From positions 1-45,176 of the forward strand of contig NZ_QOHO01000086.1 of NCBI RefSeq assembly GCF_003432035.1: a DNA stretch of 45,176 nucleotides, given 5' to 3'. The DNA is from Lacrimispora amygdalina. Lineage in GTDB: Bacteria > Bacillota > Clostridia > Lachnospirales > Lachnospiraceae. Below the pieces are notes generated by a model. The model was not told where the DNA came from and did no database searches. It worked only from the letters and a program-made list of their open reading frames with translations. The position numbers were made by a program, and so were the translations under genes. Below, in pieces: positions 24,701-34,796 of the stretch (position 1 is its first letter; every line of letters begins with the position of its first letter).

Positions 24701-27700
24701 AAAGAATTCTTGCAATAGCGTTTCTTTGATGTTCATATAGGTCAATTCCCTCGCCCATCCCCTCAAAGGTTAAATTACTGCCGTCATACTCACGGTTTCG
24801 GATTGAATTGAATTTCTCGTTATATACCTTTACAAGTCTGTTCCTTCGCTCCTGATCGTTAAATATCCAGTTCTTAAACTCTTCTTTCAGAAGCTCCTGT
24901 TTTTGTCCTGCAAGCATCGTTTCTTTTTTATTTAAGACCGATGTTTTAGAGCCGTCAGGATTTATTATCTGGTCAAATACCTTTGTTTCCTTTAAGTTTA
25001 GAGCATCTTCAATCAGCTTGTAGGCACTCACTCTTCCTGTACCATAAGTCATTTCAGCAAGGTCGTTGCCCCTATCTTTACTTTTCCCCTCAACATTCCA
25101 TTCACTTGTAAGATGAGAAAACTTAACCTTTATATCCCATCTTGCCCAGCCCGGTGTCTTTAAGGTTTCAAAGACAAATCGTTCAATATCCTTTGTAGGT
25201 ATCCAGGTAGCACCGAGTCTTACATTTATCTCGCTTGCTTCAAGTTCTTTCGGCATAACCTTTTGAAGCTCTGCCTTTTGAAATTCAAGGCGGTTTAATT
25301 CATTTGCAAGCAATTCCTTTTCATCCGTATTTTCATCCGGAAGCATTCTTTGTGCCTGGCTTAACCTTGCAATATAGCTATCCACAATACCTATCTTTTC
25401 TCTGATATTTCCGCTTAGATACTCATCTTTTGTTACATAGGCATACTTAAAGGAATTATTCTCATCACTACAGCTAAACGGCAAATCGCCGTCTTCAAGG
25501 TCAAATGAAAGTTTCTGATTAAACCTTGTATTCTCCTCTCGAATATTTAGGAAAATTTCTCCTCTAAGTTCCGAAATGATAGTGCTTCTGTCCTTATCCG
25601 TTAGACCTTGCATATATTCAAAGTCCACATATCCCTTTTGGGAAATGGAAAGCACCAAGGCTTCAAGTGAGGTATCCACATGGTCAATTACTCTTGCCTT
25701 TGTGATAGTACGCTTGGAGAAAATATCTCCCTTTGCCTTAAAGTTATCTTCCTCATCAAGTATCTCAATGGATGATACAAGAGGAAAATTACTGTCTTCT
25801 CTTAAAGCTCTTGTGTTTGAAAGGTTATTTACAAAGCCGTGCTTTTTAGAAAAGCTGTCATAGACCTCATTTAATTTCTCCTGAGAAGCCTTTATCTCTT
25901 CATCTGTAAAATCGTCCTTTTGGCTTTTGATAACATCTTTTAAGGCTTCATTCAGCTTGAGATAGTCCTTAATCTTTTCTTTGTTCTTATCCGACACCTC
26001 TTTTTTTATAAAGAGCGAGTTTTCCCTGTAATACACATCGTTATCAATAACGGTATAGGAAAAGTTTTTGACATCGTCCGTTGCCGGAATGGAAGTTATC
26101 TCATCATCAAGAAGCTCTATCTCCTCATACTTACTATATTTAGAGATTTCCTTACTTGCCTTTTCAAGGCTCTCTCTTAAATCGGTATTTTCTTTTGGAA
26201 GACAGGAAATAGTATTTCCAAATCGTCCCGATACTTCACGCATTGTGCCAAGCACCATTTCAGGATGCTCTACAAAGTATTTATTGTAGGTTAGCCCATT
26301 TTCATCTTCAGCTAAATGTACCCAGGGCTCATCACGCTCAAGAACGCTGTCTCTTTTCTTTAAGAAGATAATATCGCTTGTTACTTCTGTTCCTGCTACT
26401 CCCTTAAAAGTGTCGTTTGGAAGCCTGATTGCTCCTAAAAACTCAGCCCTTGCATTTATATATTTTCTGATGCTTTCATCTTTCTTATCCATTGTTCCGC
26501 TTGATGTGATAAAGGCGATAATACCGCCATTTCTAACCTTGTCGATGGATTTTGCAAAGAAATAGTCATGGATTAAGAAGTTATTTCGGTTATACTCTCT
26601 GTCATTAACCTTAAATTCTCCGAAAGGTACATTCCCGATTGCTACATCAAAGAAATTGTTGGAAAAGCTTGTTTCTTCAAATCCCTTTACCTGTATATCG
26701 CTATTGGGATAAAGAAGCTTTCCGATACGACCGCTGACAGAGTCAAGCTCAATTCCGTAAAACTTTGACTTACTCATTTCATCCGGAAGATTTCCGATAA
26801 AGTTTCCAACTCCCATACTCGGCTCTAAGATGTTGCCGCTGTTAAAGCCCATATCTGAAAGTGTCTTATATACGCCGTCAATAACTGTTTTAGGCGTAAA
26901 AAAGGCAGTTAAGGTTGACTCCTTAGCTGCTTCGTATTCTAAAGGTGATAGATTTTCTTTTAGGAATTTTCTTGCGGTCTCCCACTGACCGCCCTTTTCT
27001 TCATCGAATACTTCAGAAAGTCCGCCCCAGCCGACATATTTTGCTAATACTTCCTGTGCTGTATTGTCAAGCTCTCTCTCTCCCTTTTCAACTCTTTTTA
27101 GCATTGAGATGGCTTCCAGGTTATTGTTTAACCTTTCACTTGGTGTGAGCTTTTCAGGTAAAATCTCCTCTGTAATTTTGAAATTGGAAGCTTTCTCTTT
27201 TGGTTTATCCTCAAGTCCGAATAGTCTTTCCAAATCACTTTCAAGCCTATATGGGATAACCTCTGAGCCGGTCATCATACCACCTAAATATTCCGCATTA
27301 TCCTTTATGGTAATGGTCTTTAATCCACCGCCTATATCGTCAAATCTTGTTATGGTAAAGTCTTTATCTTTGTAATGGACTTCATCTCCAACAATAAGTT
27401 TCGGTCTTTCAAAACTTATCTTTCCCAAAAGCTCTTTTTCATTCACAAAGCTTACGATTGGCATTTGACGGTTGCCTTTCCTTACAGGATCAAGCCACAA
27501 ATCATTTTTGTCGATAATTTCGTTCTTGCTTACCTCGTGAATGATATAGGCTTCGTTCTTCATATAGACTGTTCTTCCAGGAGATAAATCCAATTTAGAC
27601 TCTGTAGCAGCTTCTTCCTTTTCTTCGCTTAGATATTCAAAAATATTTCCTTGAACGGCTTCTTGATTTTCTAATGCAATATCACTTTCTATCGCATAAT

Positions 27701-30056
27701 CATTTATCTTAAAAGCTTCATATTTGCCACTATCTATTAGCTTATCTACTTTTTGACTTTCCTCGAAACTGCTTCCACGATTAAGAGAGTATTCTTTTCC
27801 CTCAATAGCAACTTTTCTTCCTGTATCTTCAAGACTAATAGCAAAGCCGTCTTTTTTACTTGCAAGAATAAATTCATTTCCGACTTTAATTGCCACTTTC
27901 TCAAATTCGTTATCTGAAGCTATTTCTTTAAGGCTGTCCACAAATTCGCTCATCGTTACAAAGTCTATATTTTCCTTGAAGCTTTCAATCTGTTCTATAC
28001 TCACCTCATCATTTACAAGGTAGCCTTTAAGCACATTGAATTTCGCAATATCAATGTCAAGGTTTTTGAGATATTGTATCTTCTCTGCTGTAACACCGTC
28101 TTTACCTTTGTTCCAGTCATCAATCAGCCATTTTAACTGCTCCATTTTCCAAACAGGAAGATTGGGCTCGGCAATTTCAGTGATTTCATTACCATAAAAA
28201 TCATATTCTTTAATGGCACTTAAAATCTCATCTAACTGCTCATCATTAAAATCGCTGATGGAAATATTAGTGCCTTTAAGAGCTTCTTCAAGCTTACTTG
28301 TTGCAAGTCTGCTTACAGCTTCTTCTCTTGAAACCTCATATTCTTCCATAATTGAGATTGCTTCTTCAGCAAAATTAGGGCTTAATTCTTCTACATACTC
28401 ATCCGGTAATTCATTTTCTGATGCTTTATGAATTATATCTTCTTCAAAACTAAGCTCGCCGTTAAAGACCATCTGAAGCTCTTCTTCGCTCATCTGCTTT
28501 TTAAGCTCTGTGTCTTTAAGTTCCCTAAATGTTTTCGGGAAATCTTCTAAGATAAGTCTTTGTGCATTTAACTCCTTTAGCTCCTCAAGATTGAAATATC
28601 CCCATTCAGGTTCAATCCCAAGTACAAGTCCAAAGGCATCGCCACTTTCTCTATCGTATTCCGTCATATACCAGGTCCAATTACTTCTAAATGGAATGAT
28701 ATATGCAGCGTGTACTTCCTTATCGGCAAGGGAGATACTTTCCTGCTCATAAAGTTTCGGCACTCTTTCAAGCATTTCATCAGTCATCAGCACATCGGGA
28801 TTGTCTTTGGAATAGAAAAAGGAAGCATTTTCAGCTCCCTCTTGCATTTTTCCTATGCCGTTTTCTTCTACGCTTCGACTACTTCTTTGATTGTTATTTC
28901 TTTCAAGGCTGAAATCATCGCCTGATACTTTGGATCTTCCTCGCTTACTATATTCTGGGCTTTCAAGAGTTTCGGCTTCTCGTTCCTCATAAAGTTGATT
29001 GCTCTTTTCTGAATTTCCATTAAGTGAGATACCAGCTTCTTCTCTTTGTAAAGGTCGATTAGCATCTGATAGTTCGCTTCGTCCTTGCTCTCTGAAAGAT
29101 ACTCCAGTCTCATCACTGCGTAAGTCGGATTCGGAAATTCCTCCATAAAGATCTTCTCTTCTTCCAGGCTGCTTAGGGTCTTCTCCTTGATTATTGCTAC
29201 TATCTCGTCCGTATTCTCCACTCCCGAAAATTCGGTTTCTTTGCTCATCATTTCTTTCGTCATCTGATCGAATAACATTATCATTTCCTCCTAAATCATT
29301 TAATTTAATTTCATTATAATCGGCACTAAGGTTCTTTGTCAGGTCTCGATTTTTAGAAAAATTTCTTGTTCTTCTTCTTGTCTCCTCAATGATGTGGCTG
29401 CAAGCATTTGAAATACAAGTACCGACACTCATTAAAGATATGTTGTCGATAGACTTAAAATTTTCTCTTAAATTATCCATCGGAAACGGATAATCAATAT
29501 GAAATCTGTTTGAAACGGCATAAGCTACCGAATTTCTCATAAAGTTTGCAAATGAGTTTCTGTCTTCATCTGCAATTCTTAAATTGTTTGCAAGCTCGTA
29601 AATACTCTCATCAGCATATATTCGGCTCAAAGTATAAAGATTTTCAGTTAAACTATCGCTTGCCTCATATCCCTGCAAAGTAATCATGTCTTTTAAAGCT
29701 TCACCGTCATTTTCTTTATCAAAAGACCATAGCTTAACCTCGTTGACATTTCTGTCCATTGAAGTTGTCTGGCTGACATCGAAGATGTATCCGACCTTTT
29801 GAAATGCGTTACTGTTATTTAGGATTGGTATGCCCTTTTGCCCTCTCATAACAGTACGATTAAATCGTTCTCGCCATAAATCAAAGCTTGTGCAGGCTGT
29901 GGCATTCGGATTTTTATCATAGATACTTAATTGACTTAAAAAGTCGTATTTCTGATTGTTTCCGACAACCTTTAAGAGCTTCAGATATTCGCTTTCGCTA
30001 TCTAAAATATCTCTTTTTACAAGCTCCATAATATTGTAAAAATCGTTCGTTCTCAT
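21735..30056 (-). CDS. Giant SNF2-type helicase / N6-methylase-like mobile element protein
   Basis: A 2773-residue protein typical of Tn1549/CTn-type ICEs. In order: an ArdC-like N-terminal part (1-220), an unstructured Arg/Glu/Ser linker (230-420), a DUF2958-like domain (about 455-490), a methylase-like domain with EPSMGVGNF (near 1080) and GNVPFG (near 1140) in place of NPPY, an SF2/SNF2 helicase with VGAGKT (near 1797), VDEAHNYKN (near 1958), ATGTPVSNS (near 2008) and [10 protein letters not shown] (near 2287), and a tail with an EF-hand-like DLDNDG/DRYDND loop (near 2708). The degenerate NVPFG argues against normal methylation. It probably remodels or protects transferred DNA. A TnpV-like gene is embedded in another frame. 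Confidence 0.92.
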   Translation of the reverse strand: MRTNDFYNIMELVKRDILDSESEYLKLLKVVGNNQKYDFLSQLSIYDKNPNATACTSFDLWRERFNRTVMRGQKGIPILNNSNAFQKVGYIFDVSQTTSMDRNVNEVKLWSFDKENDGEALKDMITLQGYEASDSLTENLYTLSRIYADESIYELANNLRIADEDRNSFANFMRNSVAYAVSNRFHIDYPFPMDNLRENFKSIDNISLMSVGTCISNACSHIIEETRRRTRNFSKNRDLTKNLSADYNEIKLNDLGGNDNVIRSDDERNDEQRNRIFGSGEYGRDSSNNQGEDPKQPGRREDLYGGISESDLRSDETGVSFREQGRSELSDANRPLQREEAGISLNGNSEKSNQLYEEREAETLESPEYSKRGRSKVSGDDFSLERNNNQRSSRSVEENGIGKMQEGAENASFFYSKDNPDVLMTDEMLERVPKLYEQESISLADKEVHAAYIIPFRSNWTWYMTEYDRESGDAFGLVLGIEPEWGYFNLEELKELNAQRLILEDFPKTFRELKDTELKKQMSEEELQMVFNGELSFEEDIIHKASENELPDEYVEELSPNFAEEAISIMEEYEVSREEAVSRLATSKLEEALKGTNISISDFNDEQLDEILSAIKEYDFYGNEITEIAEPNLPVWKMEQLKWLIDDWNKGKDGVTAEKIQYLKNLDIDIAKFNVLKGYLVNDEVSIEQIESFKENIDFVTMSEFVDSLKEIASDNEFEKVAIKVGNEFILASKKDGFAISLEDTGRKVAIEGKEYSLNRGSSFEESQKVDKLIDSGKYEAFKINDYAIESDIALENQEAVQGNIFEYLSEEKEEAATESKLDLSPGRTVYMKNEAYIIHEVSKNEIIDKNDLWLDPVRKGNRQMPIVSFVNEKELLGKISFERPKLIVGDEVHYKDKDFTITRFDDIGGGLKTITIKDNAEYLGGMMTGSEVIPYRLESDLERLFGLEDKPKEKASNFKITEEILPEKLTPSERLNNNLEAISMLKRVEKGERELDNTAQEVLAKYVGWGGLSEVFDEEKGGQWETARKFLKENLSPLEYEAAKESTLTAFFTPKTVIDGVYKTLSDMGFNSGNILEPSMGVGNFIGNLPDEMSKSKFYGIELDSVSGRIGKLLYPNSDIQVKGFEETSFSNNFFDVAIGNVPFGEFKVNDREYNRNNFLIHDYFFAKSIDKVRNGGIIAFITSSGTMDKKDESIRKYINARAEFLGAIRLPNDTFKGVAGTEVTSDIIFLKKRDSVLERDEPWVHLAEDENGLTYNKYFVEHPEMVLGTMREVSGRFGNTISCLPKENTDLRESLEKASKEISKYSKYEEIELLDDEITSIPATDDVKNFSYTVIDNDVYYRENSLFIKKEVSDKNKEKIKDYLKLNEALKDVIKSQKDDFTDEEIKASQEKLNEVYDSFSKKHGFVNNLSNTRALREDSNFPLVSSIEILDEEDNFKAKGDIFSKRTITKARVIDHVDTSLEALVLSISQKGYVDFEYMQGLTDKDRSTIISELRGEIFLNIREENTRFNQKLSFDLEDGDLPFSCSDENNSFKYAYVTKDEYLSGNIREKIGIVDSYIARLSQAQRMLPDENTDEKELLANELNRLEFQKAELQKVMPKELEASEINVRLGATWIPTKDIERFVFETLKTPGWARWDIKVKFSHLTSEWNVEGKSKDRGNDLAEMTYGTGRVSAYKLIEDALNLKETKVFDQIINPDGSKTSVLNKKETMLAGQKQELLKEEFKNWIFNDQERRNRLVKVYNEKFNSIRNREYDGSNLTFEGMGEGIDLYEHQRNAIARILYGGNSLLAHVVGAGKTFEMVASSMEAKRLGMCTKSLFVVPNHLTGQIGREFMQLYPSANIMVADKKDFEPKNRKRFIGKIATGEYDAVIIGHSQFEKIPMSKEYQQKHIQDQIDEIINYVEEYKHDRNQNFTVKELQKTRKKLEARLEKLNDDFKKDDVITFEELGVDKLIVDEAHNYKNLYLYTKMRNVAGIGQSEAFKSSDMFMKCRYMDEMTNGKGIVFATGTPVSNSMTELYTMQRYLQYEDLKKNGLEHFDSWASTFGETQSAFELSPEGTGYRVKTRFSKFYNLPELMSMFKEVADIQTADMLNLPTPEAHYEVVKTMPSDEQKEILKGLSERADKVRNREVEPEEDNMLKITNDGKKLALDQRLINPLLPDNPDSKVNVCVKNVFAIWDKTKENKSTQLLFSDMSTPKGDGEFNIYDDIRDKLVAMGIPKEEIAFIHEANSDKQKDELFAKVRKGEIRILMGSTQKMGAGTNVQNKLIAMHDLDVPWRPADLEQRAGRIVRQGNENKEVNIYRYITENTFDAYLWQTIENKQKFISQIMTSKTPVRVAEDVDESSLNYAEIKALATGDPKIKEKMDLDNEVTKLKMLEANYKSNRYRLEDKVAKTYPHEIAKLEKLIEAVKKDISSIEPQGDGENKFTSIIINGVKITDKKEAGEKLLETIKTVKVNESKVIGKYRNMDLEVSYNFFTNEHNFSLNGASKTVGELGTSADGNITRLDNALEKMPEKLKRLEEKLISTKEQLENAKEELKKPFEKADELKTKVLRLAELNKLLDMGEVEEKENPNPLVEDVKRAIIDFCNREYEENHRYDEFNTLYPDLKHIGIAYTNTPDEKHEIQFELNLEDFTATQLVNGKEISHYDYVKENGSEEKALDCMKFEMENGEFSAFVSVDEEELKQVLGLEIDDEGNFYDPLAKDLDNDGVPDRYDNDFRDSDYFETTYDVEDNLHAKEEKPSILGQIKSFQSEQKEKEVKDTKSKEHDER
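21862..21958. repeat. Repeat copy A: EF-hand-like module in the helicase tail
   Basis: A 97-base stretch aligned without gaps to 36514-36610, with most bases equal, both in frame and encoding DPLxxDLDNDG, DRYDND and FRDSDYFE. It codes part of the C-terminus of the giant helicase. Confidence 0.85.
28868..29278 (-). CDS. TnpV-like protein embedded in the helicase gene (other frame)
   Basis: A 136-codon open frame on the same strand as the giant helicase gene but in a different frame, over its low-complexity linker. AGGAGG (29292-29287) is exactly 8 bases before ATG 29278. The protein reads [19 protein letters not shown], then [17 protein letters not shown] and [16 protein letters not shown], similar to TnpV of Tn4451-type elements, whose role is unclear. 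The intact frame and perfect ribosome site favour a true overlapping gene; the alternative is chance openness over a low-complexity linker. Confidence 0.6.
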   Translation of the reverse strand: MLFDQMTKEMMSKETEFSGVENTDEIVAIIKEKTLSSLEEEKIFMEEFPNPTYAVMRLEYLSESKDEANYQMLIDLYKEKKLVSHLMEIQKRAINFMRNEKPKLLKAQNIVSEEDPKYQAMISALKEITIKEVVEA

Positions 30057-30058
30057 TC

Positions 30059-31021
30059 TTACCTCCTGTATATTTCATTCAAAATCGCTTCAAGCACATT
30101 TACCACAATGCTGTTGCCTGCTTGCTTATAAAGAATAGATGATGTTTTACCCAGTCTTTTCGGATAAATGGCTCTTATCTTATCGAAATCCTCATCATCA
30201 AAACCCATAAGTCTTAGGCATTCCCTTTCCGTAAGATACCTGTACTTGCCGTTTCCTATATCTATAAGTCCCGAATTTGGCACTCTTACTTGCTTTGTGG
30301 AAATAGTATAGGCGTACTTTTCTATGACTTTTAAGCGACCTTTGAAGTTCTTATTTTTAGGATTACCCGATAAGTATCTGAGCATCGACTCCTGTCTTAC
30401 TTCATAAAGGTCTGAAACACCTTTTTCAAGGAAATCAGCAATGCTTCTTGTTTCCACTTTTTTAAGAGCTTCAAAATCAAAATCATTTTGTCCGAGTAGG
30501 CTCACAACAAAGATACGCTTTCTGTTTTGCGAAATACCGAAATCCATCGCATTTAATATCTTGTATTTGCTCTCATATCCGAGCCTTTCCATTTCTTTTA
30601 GGTAATGAAAAAAGGAAGTTCTCATATTCTTATCGAGAACTCCCTTTACATTTTCCCAAAGGACAACCTTGGGCTTTTCTTTCATTTCTTCAATTATCCG
30701 TATCGTTTCAAATAACAGGCTGCTCCTTGTTCCACTTCCTTTTTCTCCGCCTTTTTTAAGTCCGCTACGGCTGAAATCTTGACAAGGACTTCCGTGCATT
30801 ACAAAGTCTATTCTTTCATCCGGTGGATAATACTTCACTATATCCTGCGGCTTAAAATCTGCTCCATAAAGTGCGTTATAACTTTTTACACAGTTCTTAT
30901 CAACTTCCACATAATCAATTATCCTATGTGGGATTTTTTGCCTTATGAATGCCTTTCTTATAGCACCGATGCCACCGAAAAGCTCCAACACATTTATCTC
31001 TTCTATCGTAATCACCTCCAA
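30059..31021 (-). CDS. DNA cytosine-5 methyltransferase
   Basis: Up to 320 residues with C5-methyltransferase motifs: [16 protein letters not shown] (motif I), [12 protein letters not shown] with the catalytic Cys (motif IV), LWENVKGVL (motif VI), and [14 protein letters not shown] at the end (motif X). A variable region (about 190-250) sets the target. C5 methylases are common in this ICE family and may mask the element from host restriction; no partner nuclease is next to it. The start is odd: GGAGG (31019-31015) overlaps the only in-frame TTG/GTG, and the correctly spaced codon is ATA 31006. The stop is 2 bases before the helicase start, so both are coupled. Confidence 0.92.
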   Translation of the reverse strand: MEVITIEEINVLELFGGIGAIRKAFIRQKIPHRIIDYVEVDKNCVKSYNALYGADFKPQDIVKYYPPDERIDFVMHGSPCQDFSRSGLKKGGEKGSGTRSSLLFETIRIIEEMKEKPKVVLWENVKGVLDKNMRTSFFHYLKEMERLGYESKYKILNAMDFGISQNRKRIFVVSLLGQNDFDFEALKKVETRSIADFLEKGVSDLYEVRQESMLRYLSGNPKNKNFKGRLKVIEKYAYTISTKQVRVPNSGLIDIGNGKYRYLTERECLRLMGFDDEDFDKIRAIYPKRLGKTSSILYKQAGNSIVVNVLEAILNEIYRR

Positions 31022-31027
31022 TAAAAT

Positions 31028-31056
31028 AAGGGAACAAGATAATCTCTCATTCCCTT
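31028..31056 (-). terminator. Hairpin between topB and the C5 methyltransferase
   Basis: AAGGGAA/TTCCCTT (31028-31034 with 31050-31056) with an inner AGA/TCT pair; on the minus strand it is followed by ATTTTATT and then GGAGG. It may reduce, not stop, read-through into the methyltransferase. Confidence 0.55.
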
Positions 31057-31061
31057 AAAAC

Positions 31062-32774
31062 TTACTTTCTGTATTTTTCTATTGTCTTTTTAATCTCAGC
31101 TTCAATTTCTTTTAGAAACTCGTCCTTACTTGCCTTTCCCTGTGCAATATCCGATAGCTTCATTTCCCATTCTGCCGTTGTCTTTGCGGACTTAAAGGCA
31201 TCCTCAACAATGGTTATAAGGCTAATTCCTTTATGCGTTGCAACAAGATTTTTCTTATCTCTTTCGACAAATCCCTTAAAAATCAGATTTTCAATAATTC
31301 CTGCCCTTGTTGCCGGAGTGCCAAGTCCTTTTCTTTCCACTTCTACGCCTTTTTCTAAGGCATCATTTCCTGCAATCTCCATAGACTTTAATAGCGTATC
31401 TTCAGTAAAGTGTTTCGGAGGTTGGGTAAATTTTTCTTTAATCTCTTTATTTTCAACGCTTAAGACATCGCCAATGCTTACATCAGGAAGCTCCATATCT
31501 TCATCTTTTTTCGCCTTATATTCTCTAAGGTATTTTGTAAAGCCATCGTCTTTAATAACCTTTCCGGTACTCGTAAATTCAAAGCCGTCAAATTCAGCTA
31601 TAATCTTCGTTGTATTCTCGATTAGTGGATAGCCTACACTTGCGTGAAGCTTATTAGAAATCAGCCTATATACCTTTGCTTCACTCTCAGGAATACTCGA
31701 TAAATCTTCACTCAGCGAACTTACTGTCGGGATAATCGCATGATGATCTGTAACCTTTTTTGAATTAAACACCGTCTTGATACGCTCTATGTCAAAGTAA
31801 TTTTTGCCCAAAATGTTATTGACGGTACTTGTAATCATATCTTCTGTTAAACACCTGCTGTCTGTTCTTGGATAAGTAATCAGTTTCTTTTCATACAGGT
31901 TTTGAGCATAGTCAAGTGTCTGCTTGGCACTATATCCAAAATATTTATTGCATTCCCTTTGAAGTGTTGTAAGGTCAAGAGGTAAATCAGGTTTAGTAAT
32001 CTTTTCTTTTTGAATGACATCAGTTATTTCAATCTTATCGCCCACTAAATTTAAGAGCTGCTCTGCTGCGATTTCATCATCAATTATATCTGTTGATAGT
32101 GTAAAACCATCCATAGATAGCTCCACTGTATAGTATTTCTTTTTCTTGAAATTAGCTATCTCATCATCTCTTTTTACAATCATAGCAAGAGTCGGTGTCT
32201 GCACTCTGCCAACTGAATAATTTTGCTTATATAGGAAAGAATAGAGCCTACTGATGTTCATTCCGACAAGCCAGTCTGCAATGGCTCTTGCCTGTGCCGA
32301 TTCAAAGAGATTATCATAGTCCTTTCCATCTTTTAGGTTATCGAAGCCCTCTTTAATTGCACTATCTTCCATAGATGAAATCCAAAGACGCTGCATTTTC
32401 TTTTTGCATTTAGCTTCGTTATATACAAGTCTAAATATGCTTTCTCCTTCACGACCTGCATCGCAAGCATTGATAACCATATCCATCTCTTTATCGTTCA
32501 TCAACTTTTTAAGGATAGCAAATTGCTTCTTAGTTGCCTTTGCCACATCATACTTATATTCCTTTGGAACAATCGGTAAATCAGCCATATTCCATTTTGC
32601 ATATTTTTCATCATAAGCATCCGGATTTGCCATCTGAATTAAATGTCCAACGCACCATGATACTTTATAGCCGTTTCCCTCATAATATCCGTCTTTTTTA
32701 TTTTTCGCTCCGATAACCTTGGCGATAGATATAGCTACGCTCGGTTTTTCCGCTATCACAAGTTTATGTTCCAT
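31062..32774 (-). CDS. topB: DNA topoisomerase III (type IA)
   Basis: A 570-residue TopB. The TOPRIM part has LVIAEKPSVAISIAKVIG, and INACDAGREGESIFRLVY. The active Tyr is in LITYPRTDSRCL (about residue 305), and SVGRVQTPTLAMIV is also present. The protein ends at KKTIEKYRK without zinc fingers, the short ICE form. Type IA enzymes separate single-strand-containing DNA and likely help in transfer or re-replication. CAGGAGGG stands 8 bases before ATG 32774. It lies between two hairpins in the transfer operon. Confidence 0.95.
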   Translation of the reverse strand: MEHKLVIAEKPSVAISIAKVIGAKNKKDGYYEGNGYKVSWCVGHLIQMANPDAYDEKYAKWNMADLPIVPKEYKYDVAKATKKQFAILKKLMNDKEMDMVINACDAGREGESIFRLVYNEAKCKKKMQRLWISSMEDSAIKEGFDNLKDGKDYDNLFESAQARAIADWLVGMNISRLYSFLYKQNYSVGRVQTPTLAMIVKRDDEIANFKKKKYYTVELSMDGFTLSTDIIDDEIAAEQLLNLVGDKIEITDVIQKEKITKPDLPLDLTTLQRECNKYFGYSAKQTLDYAQNLYEKKLITYPRTDSRCLTEDMITSTVNNILGKNYFDIERIKTVFNSKKVTDHHAIIPTVSSLSEDLSSIPESEAKVYRLISNKLHASVGYPLIENTTKIIAEFDGFEFTSTGKVIKDDGFTKYLREYKAKKDEDMELPDVSIGDVLSVENKEIKEKFTQPPKHFTEDTLLKSMEIAGNDALEKGVEVERKGLGTPATRAGIIENLIFKGFVERDKKNLVATHKGISLITIVEDAFKSAKTTAEWEMKLSDIAQGKASKDEFLKEIEAEIKKTIEKYRK

Positions 32775-32796
32775 ATATATTTTCCCTCCTGTTTCA

Positions 32797-32831
32797 ATAA
32801 AAAAGAGCGAAAGATTTTACTCTCTCGCTCT
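32797..32831 (-). terminator. Terminator-like hairpin between DUF4366 and topB
   Basis: AGAGCGA/TCGCTCT stem (32804-32810 with 32825-32831), then TTTTTTATTG on the minus strand and the topB ribosome site. A second stem TGCACCAAA/TTTGGTGCA (32838-32867) touches the DUF4366 stop. Confidence 0.7.
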
Positions 32832-32869
32832 GCATTTTGCACCAAATATTATATTATTTTTGGTGCATT

Positions 32870-34558
32870 TTATTCTTCATCTTCAGAAGCTTCACTTTCC
32901 TCGTACTCCTCGGCTTCCGAGAAAAAATCGTCATCTTCTTCAAGATTTTCAAGTTCCTCTTTCTCTTTCTTCTTTACAACCTTGAAATAATATCCGCCAC
33001 CTAAAGCACCTGCTACTACAAGAGCCAAAAGGATATATGTGCCTAAATCACTCTTTTCTTCTTTTTTCTCAGGCTTTACTTCTTCCTTTACAGGCTCTTC
33101 TTTTGTAATCTCCTGTTTCGGTGTTTCTTTCTTTTCAACCATATTTAGAAGATCGTCTTCAGATACTTCCGTTAAAAGCATGACATTCTCACTATCCTCA
33201 TCGTGGTTGATGATTAAATGAAAGGTCTTACCATTTTTCGTCTGAAATGTAATGAACTGCCTTGCATCTGCTGAATAAATATCTCTTTGAGTGCCATCTC
33301 CAGTATGGTGAATTGGATATGCTCCGTTTCCATTGTCTACATTTTCTGTAACAGACCCTCTAGCCTGTGATGGTGGTGTTGCTACCCCTTTATTGGTATT
33401 AGTCGCTTGATTGTTTGAGTTATTGGTCTCGTCTCCATTTGGATTCTTAGGCGATAACTTATTTGGATATCTTGTTATAGGCTCTTCTTTTTGCTCTATA
33501 ACTGTCCCTTCATTTGGATTTTTGATGACTGGTGCACTTGTGCTTGGTTTTGCTACAGACGTCATTGGTGTTTGCTGCACATATTGAGGAATTACAGTTT
33601 GTGTTGATGTTTTTGCTTGTGTGCTGCTCAAGTTTTTAAGCTGACTTTCAAGACTGGTAATCTTTTCATTTAGCTTTTTCATTTCATCTTTGGCTTGATC
33701 TTGTTCAATTAAGTCTAGGTTCTTTTGAGTGAAATTATCAGTCAGCTCTTTCTTTAAAGCTTCTAGTTCTTTTTCAAGCTTCTTAATGAGGTCTTCTTGA
33801 CTCTTAGTCAGCTTGTCTTTGTCTTTTAGCTCGTAGTTTAGTTCAAATAATTCTCTTTCTAGCTTTCTTGCTTCATCTTCAAGCCTTTTCATTTCCCTTT
33901 GATCGGCTTGTGTATTTGTATTGTTTGTTGATTGCTGATTTTGAGGAGTTTTCTCTGACACATAATCTACTACACGAATGACAAAGTCATCTTTTCCTTG
34001 GACTTGATAGAAGACAAAGTCATCGACAAATTCCATATCCCTTGGAAGTAGTTCAAAGTCCTTTGCTCCTAAAATATATCCCTTTTCAAATTCTTTGACA
34101 TACTCTTTGAAGAAACTTCCATTTTCAAACATATAGATGATTTTGACTTGAAACTTTTGAATTTCAGACTCTACTGGAGTTTCTTCTTTCTTAATAAGCT
34201 CTACTTTTCTGATGATAAGGTCATCTGTGCCTAAAACCTCATAGCCTGTAAAGTCATCTAAAAATCTCATATCTTCAGAGAGGACTTCAAGGTCTGCTTC
34301 TTGCACCATATAGCCCTTGTCAAATTCTTTGGTGTATACCTTGTAGATATTCCCATCTTCAAATACATACTGAATTTTAACATGTACTTTCTCCGTTGTG
34401 ATTTCAATATTTCCCCCTGTCGTTGTATCCACCTCTCCTTGTGCAAAGGCAATTTGTTTGTCGATTAGAATTGCTCCAACTATTGAAACTAACACAAGGG
34501 ATAATATGACGAGTAGTATGATTTTCTTTTCCTTATTTTTCATTTTCATAGTTTTCAC
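32870..34558 (-). CDS. DUF4366 (CD1107-family) surface protein of the conjugation machine
   Basis: A 562-residue membrane-anchored protein. A signal/anchor segment (about 12-30) is followed by two tandem ~65-residue repeats (KIQYVFEDGNIYKVYTKEF and KIIYMFENGSFFKEYVKEF as matching starts), a long coiled coil (about 215-320), a Thr/Pro/Asn-rich linker, a DUF4366 core (ARQFITFQTKNGKTFHLIIN, then EVSEDDLLNM) and a C-terminal TM (about 510-530) with an acidic tail. This outline fits an extracellular part of the mating channel. GTG 34558 fits AAGGAG at 7 bases; it overlaps the DUF4315 gene end by 26 bases. Confidence 0.88.
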   Translation of the reverse strand: MKTMKMKNKEKKIILLVILSLVLVSIVGAILIDKQIAFAQGEVDTTTGGNIEITTEKVHVKIQYVFEDGNIYKVYTKEFDKGYMVQEADLEVLSEDMRFLDDFTGYEVLGTDDLIIRKVELIKKEETPVESEIQKFQVKIIYMFENGSFFKEYVKEFEKGYILGAKDFELLPRDMEFVDDFVFYQVQGKDDFVIRVVDYVSEKTPQNQQSTNNTNTQADQREMKRLEDEARKLERELFELNYELKDKDKLTKSQEDLIKKLEKELEALKKELTDNFTQKNLDLIEQDQAKDEMKKLNEKITSLESQLKNLSSTQAKTSTQTVIPQYVQQTPMTSVAKPSTSAPVIKNPNEGTVIEQKEEPITRYPNKLSPKNPNGDETNNSNNQATNTNKGVATPPSQARGSVTENVDNGNGAYPIHHTGDGTQRDIYSADARQFITFQTKNGKTFHLIINHDEDSENVMLLTEVSEDDLLNMVEKKETPKQEITKEEPVKEEVKPEKKEEKSDLGTYILLALVVAGALGGGYYFKVVKKKEKEELENLEEDDDFFSEAEEYEESEASEDEE

Positions 34559-34784
34559 TAGCTTTCTCCTTTTCTATTTTTACTTTTTTATTCTCTTTAT
34601 CTTTATTGACCTTGTTCATCAAATCTTCGATGGTTATATTGTTTTTCCTACAAATCACGATGATTTCTTGGTCTTCCAATTCTTTTTCTTGCATAAATAA
34701 AGGCTCTAATTCCTCATCGATTAGAGCCTTTTTGAATAAGAGTTTTTGTATTTTATTTTTTACTTGATTTAGTTCTTTTCCCAT
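34533..34784 (-). CDS. DUF4315 family small coiled-coil protein
   Basis: An 83-residue charged helical protein (LNQVKNKIQKLLFKKALIDE, then EKELEDQEIIVICRKNNITI) with the DUF4315 layout: paired helices ending in an EI+x+CRxxNI segment. It always sits between the NlpC/P60 gene and the DUF4366 gene in this ICE family; its role is unknown. AAAGGAG is 7 bases before ATG 34784, and its end overlaps the DUF4366 GTG start. Confidence 0.8.
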   Translation of the reverse strand: MGKELNQVKNKIQKLLFKKALIDEELEPLFMQEKELEDQEIIVICRKNNITIEDLMNKVNKDKENKKVKIEKEKASENYENEK

Positions 34785-34796
34785 AAGGTCTCCTTT

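Noticed and set aside
32771-32791. Shared AGGAGGGAAAATATAT before topB and before the 86-aa membrane protein (40366)
   Set aside because: A strong SD plus A/T spacer arises easily in A+T-rich DNA; the similarity does not extend beyond it.
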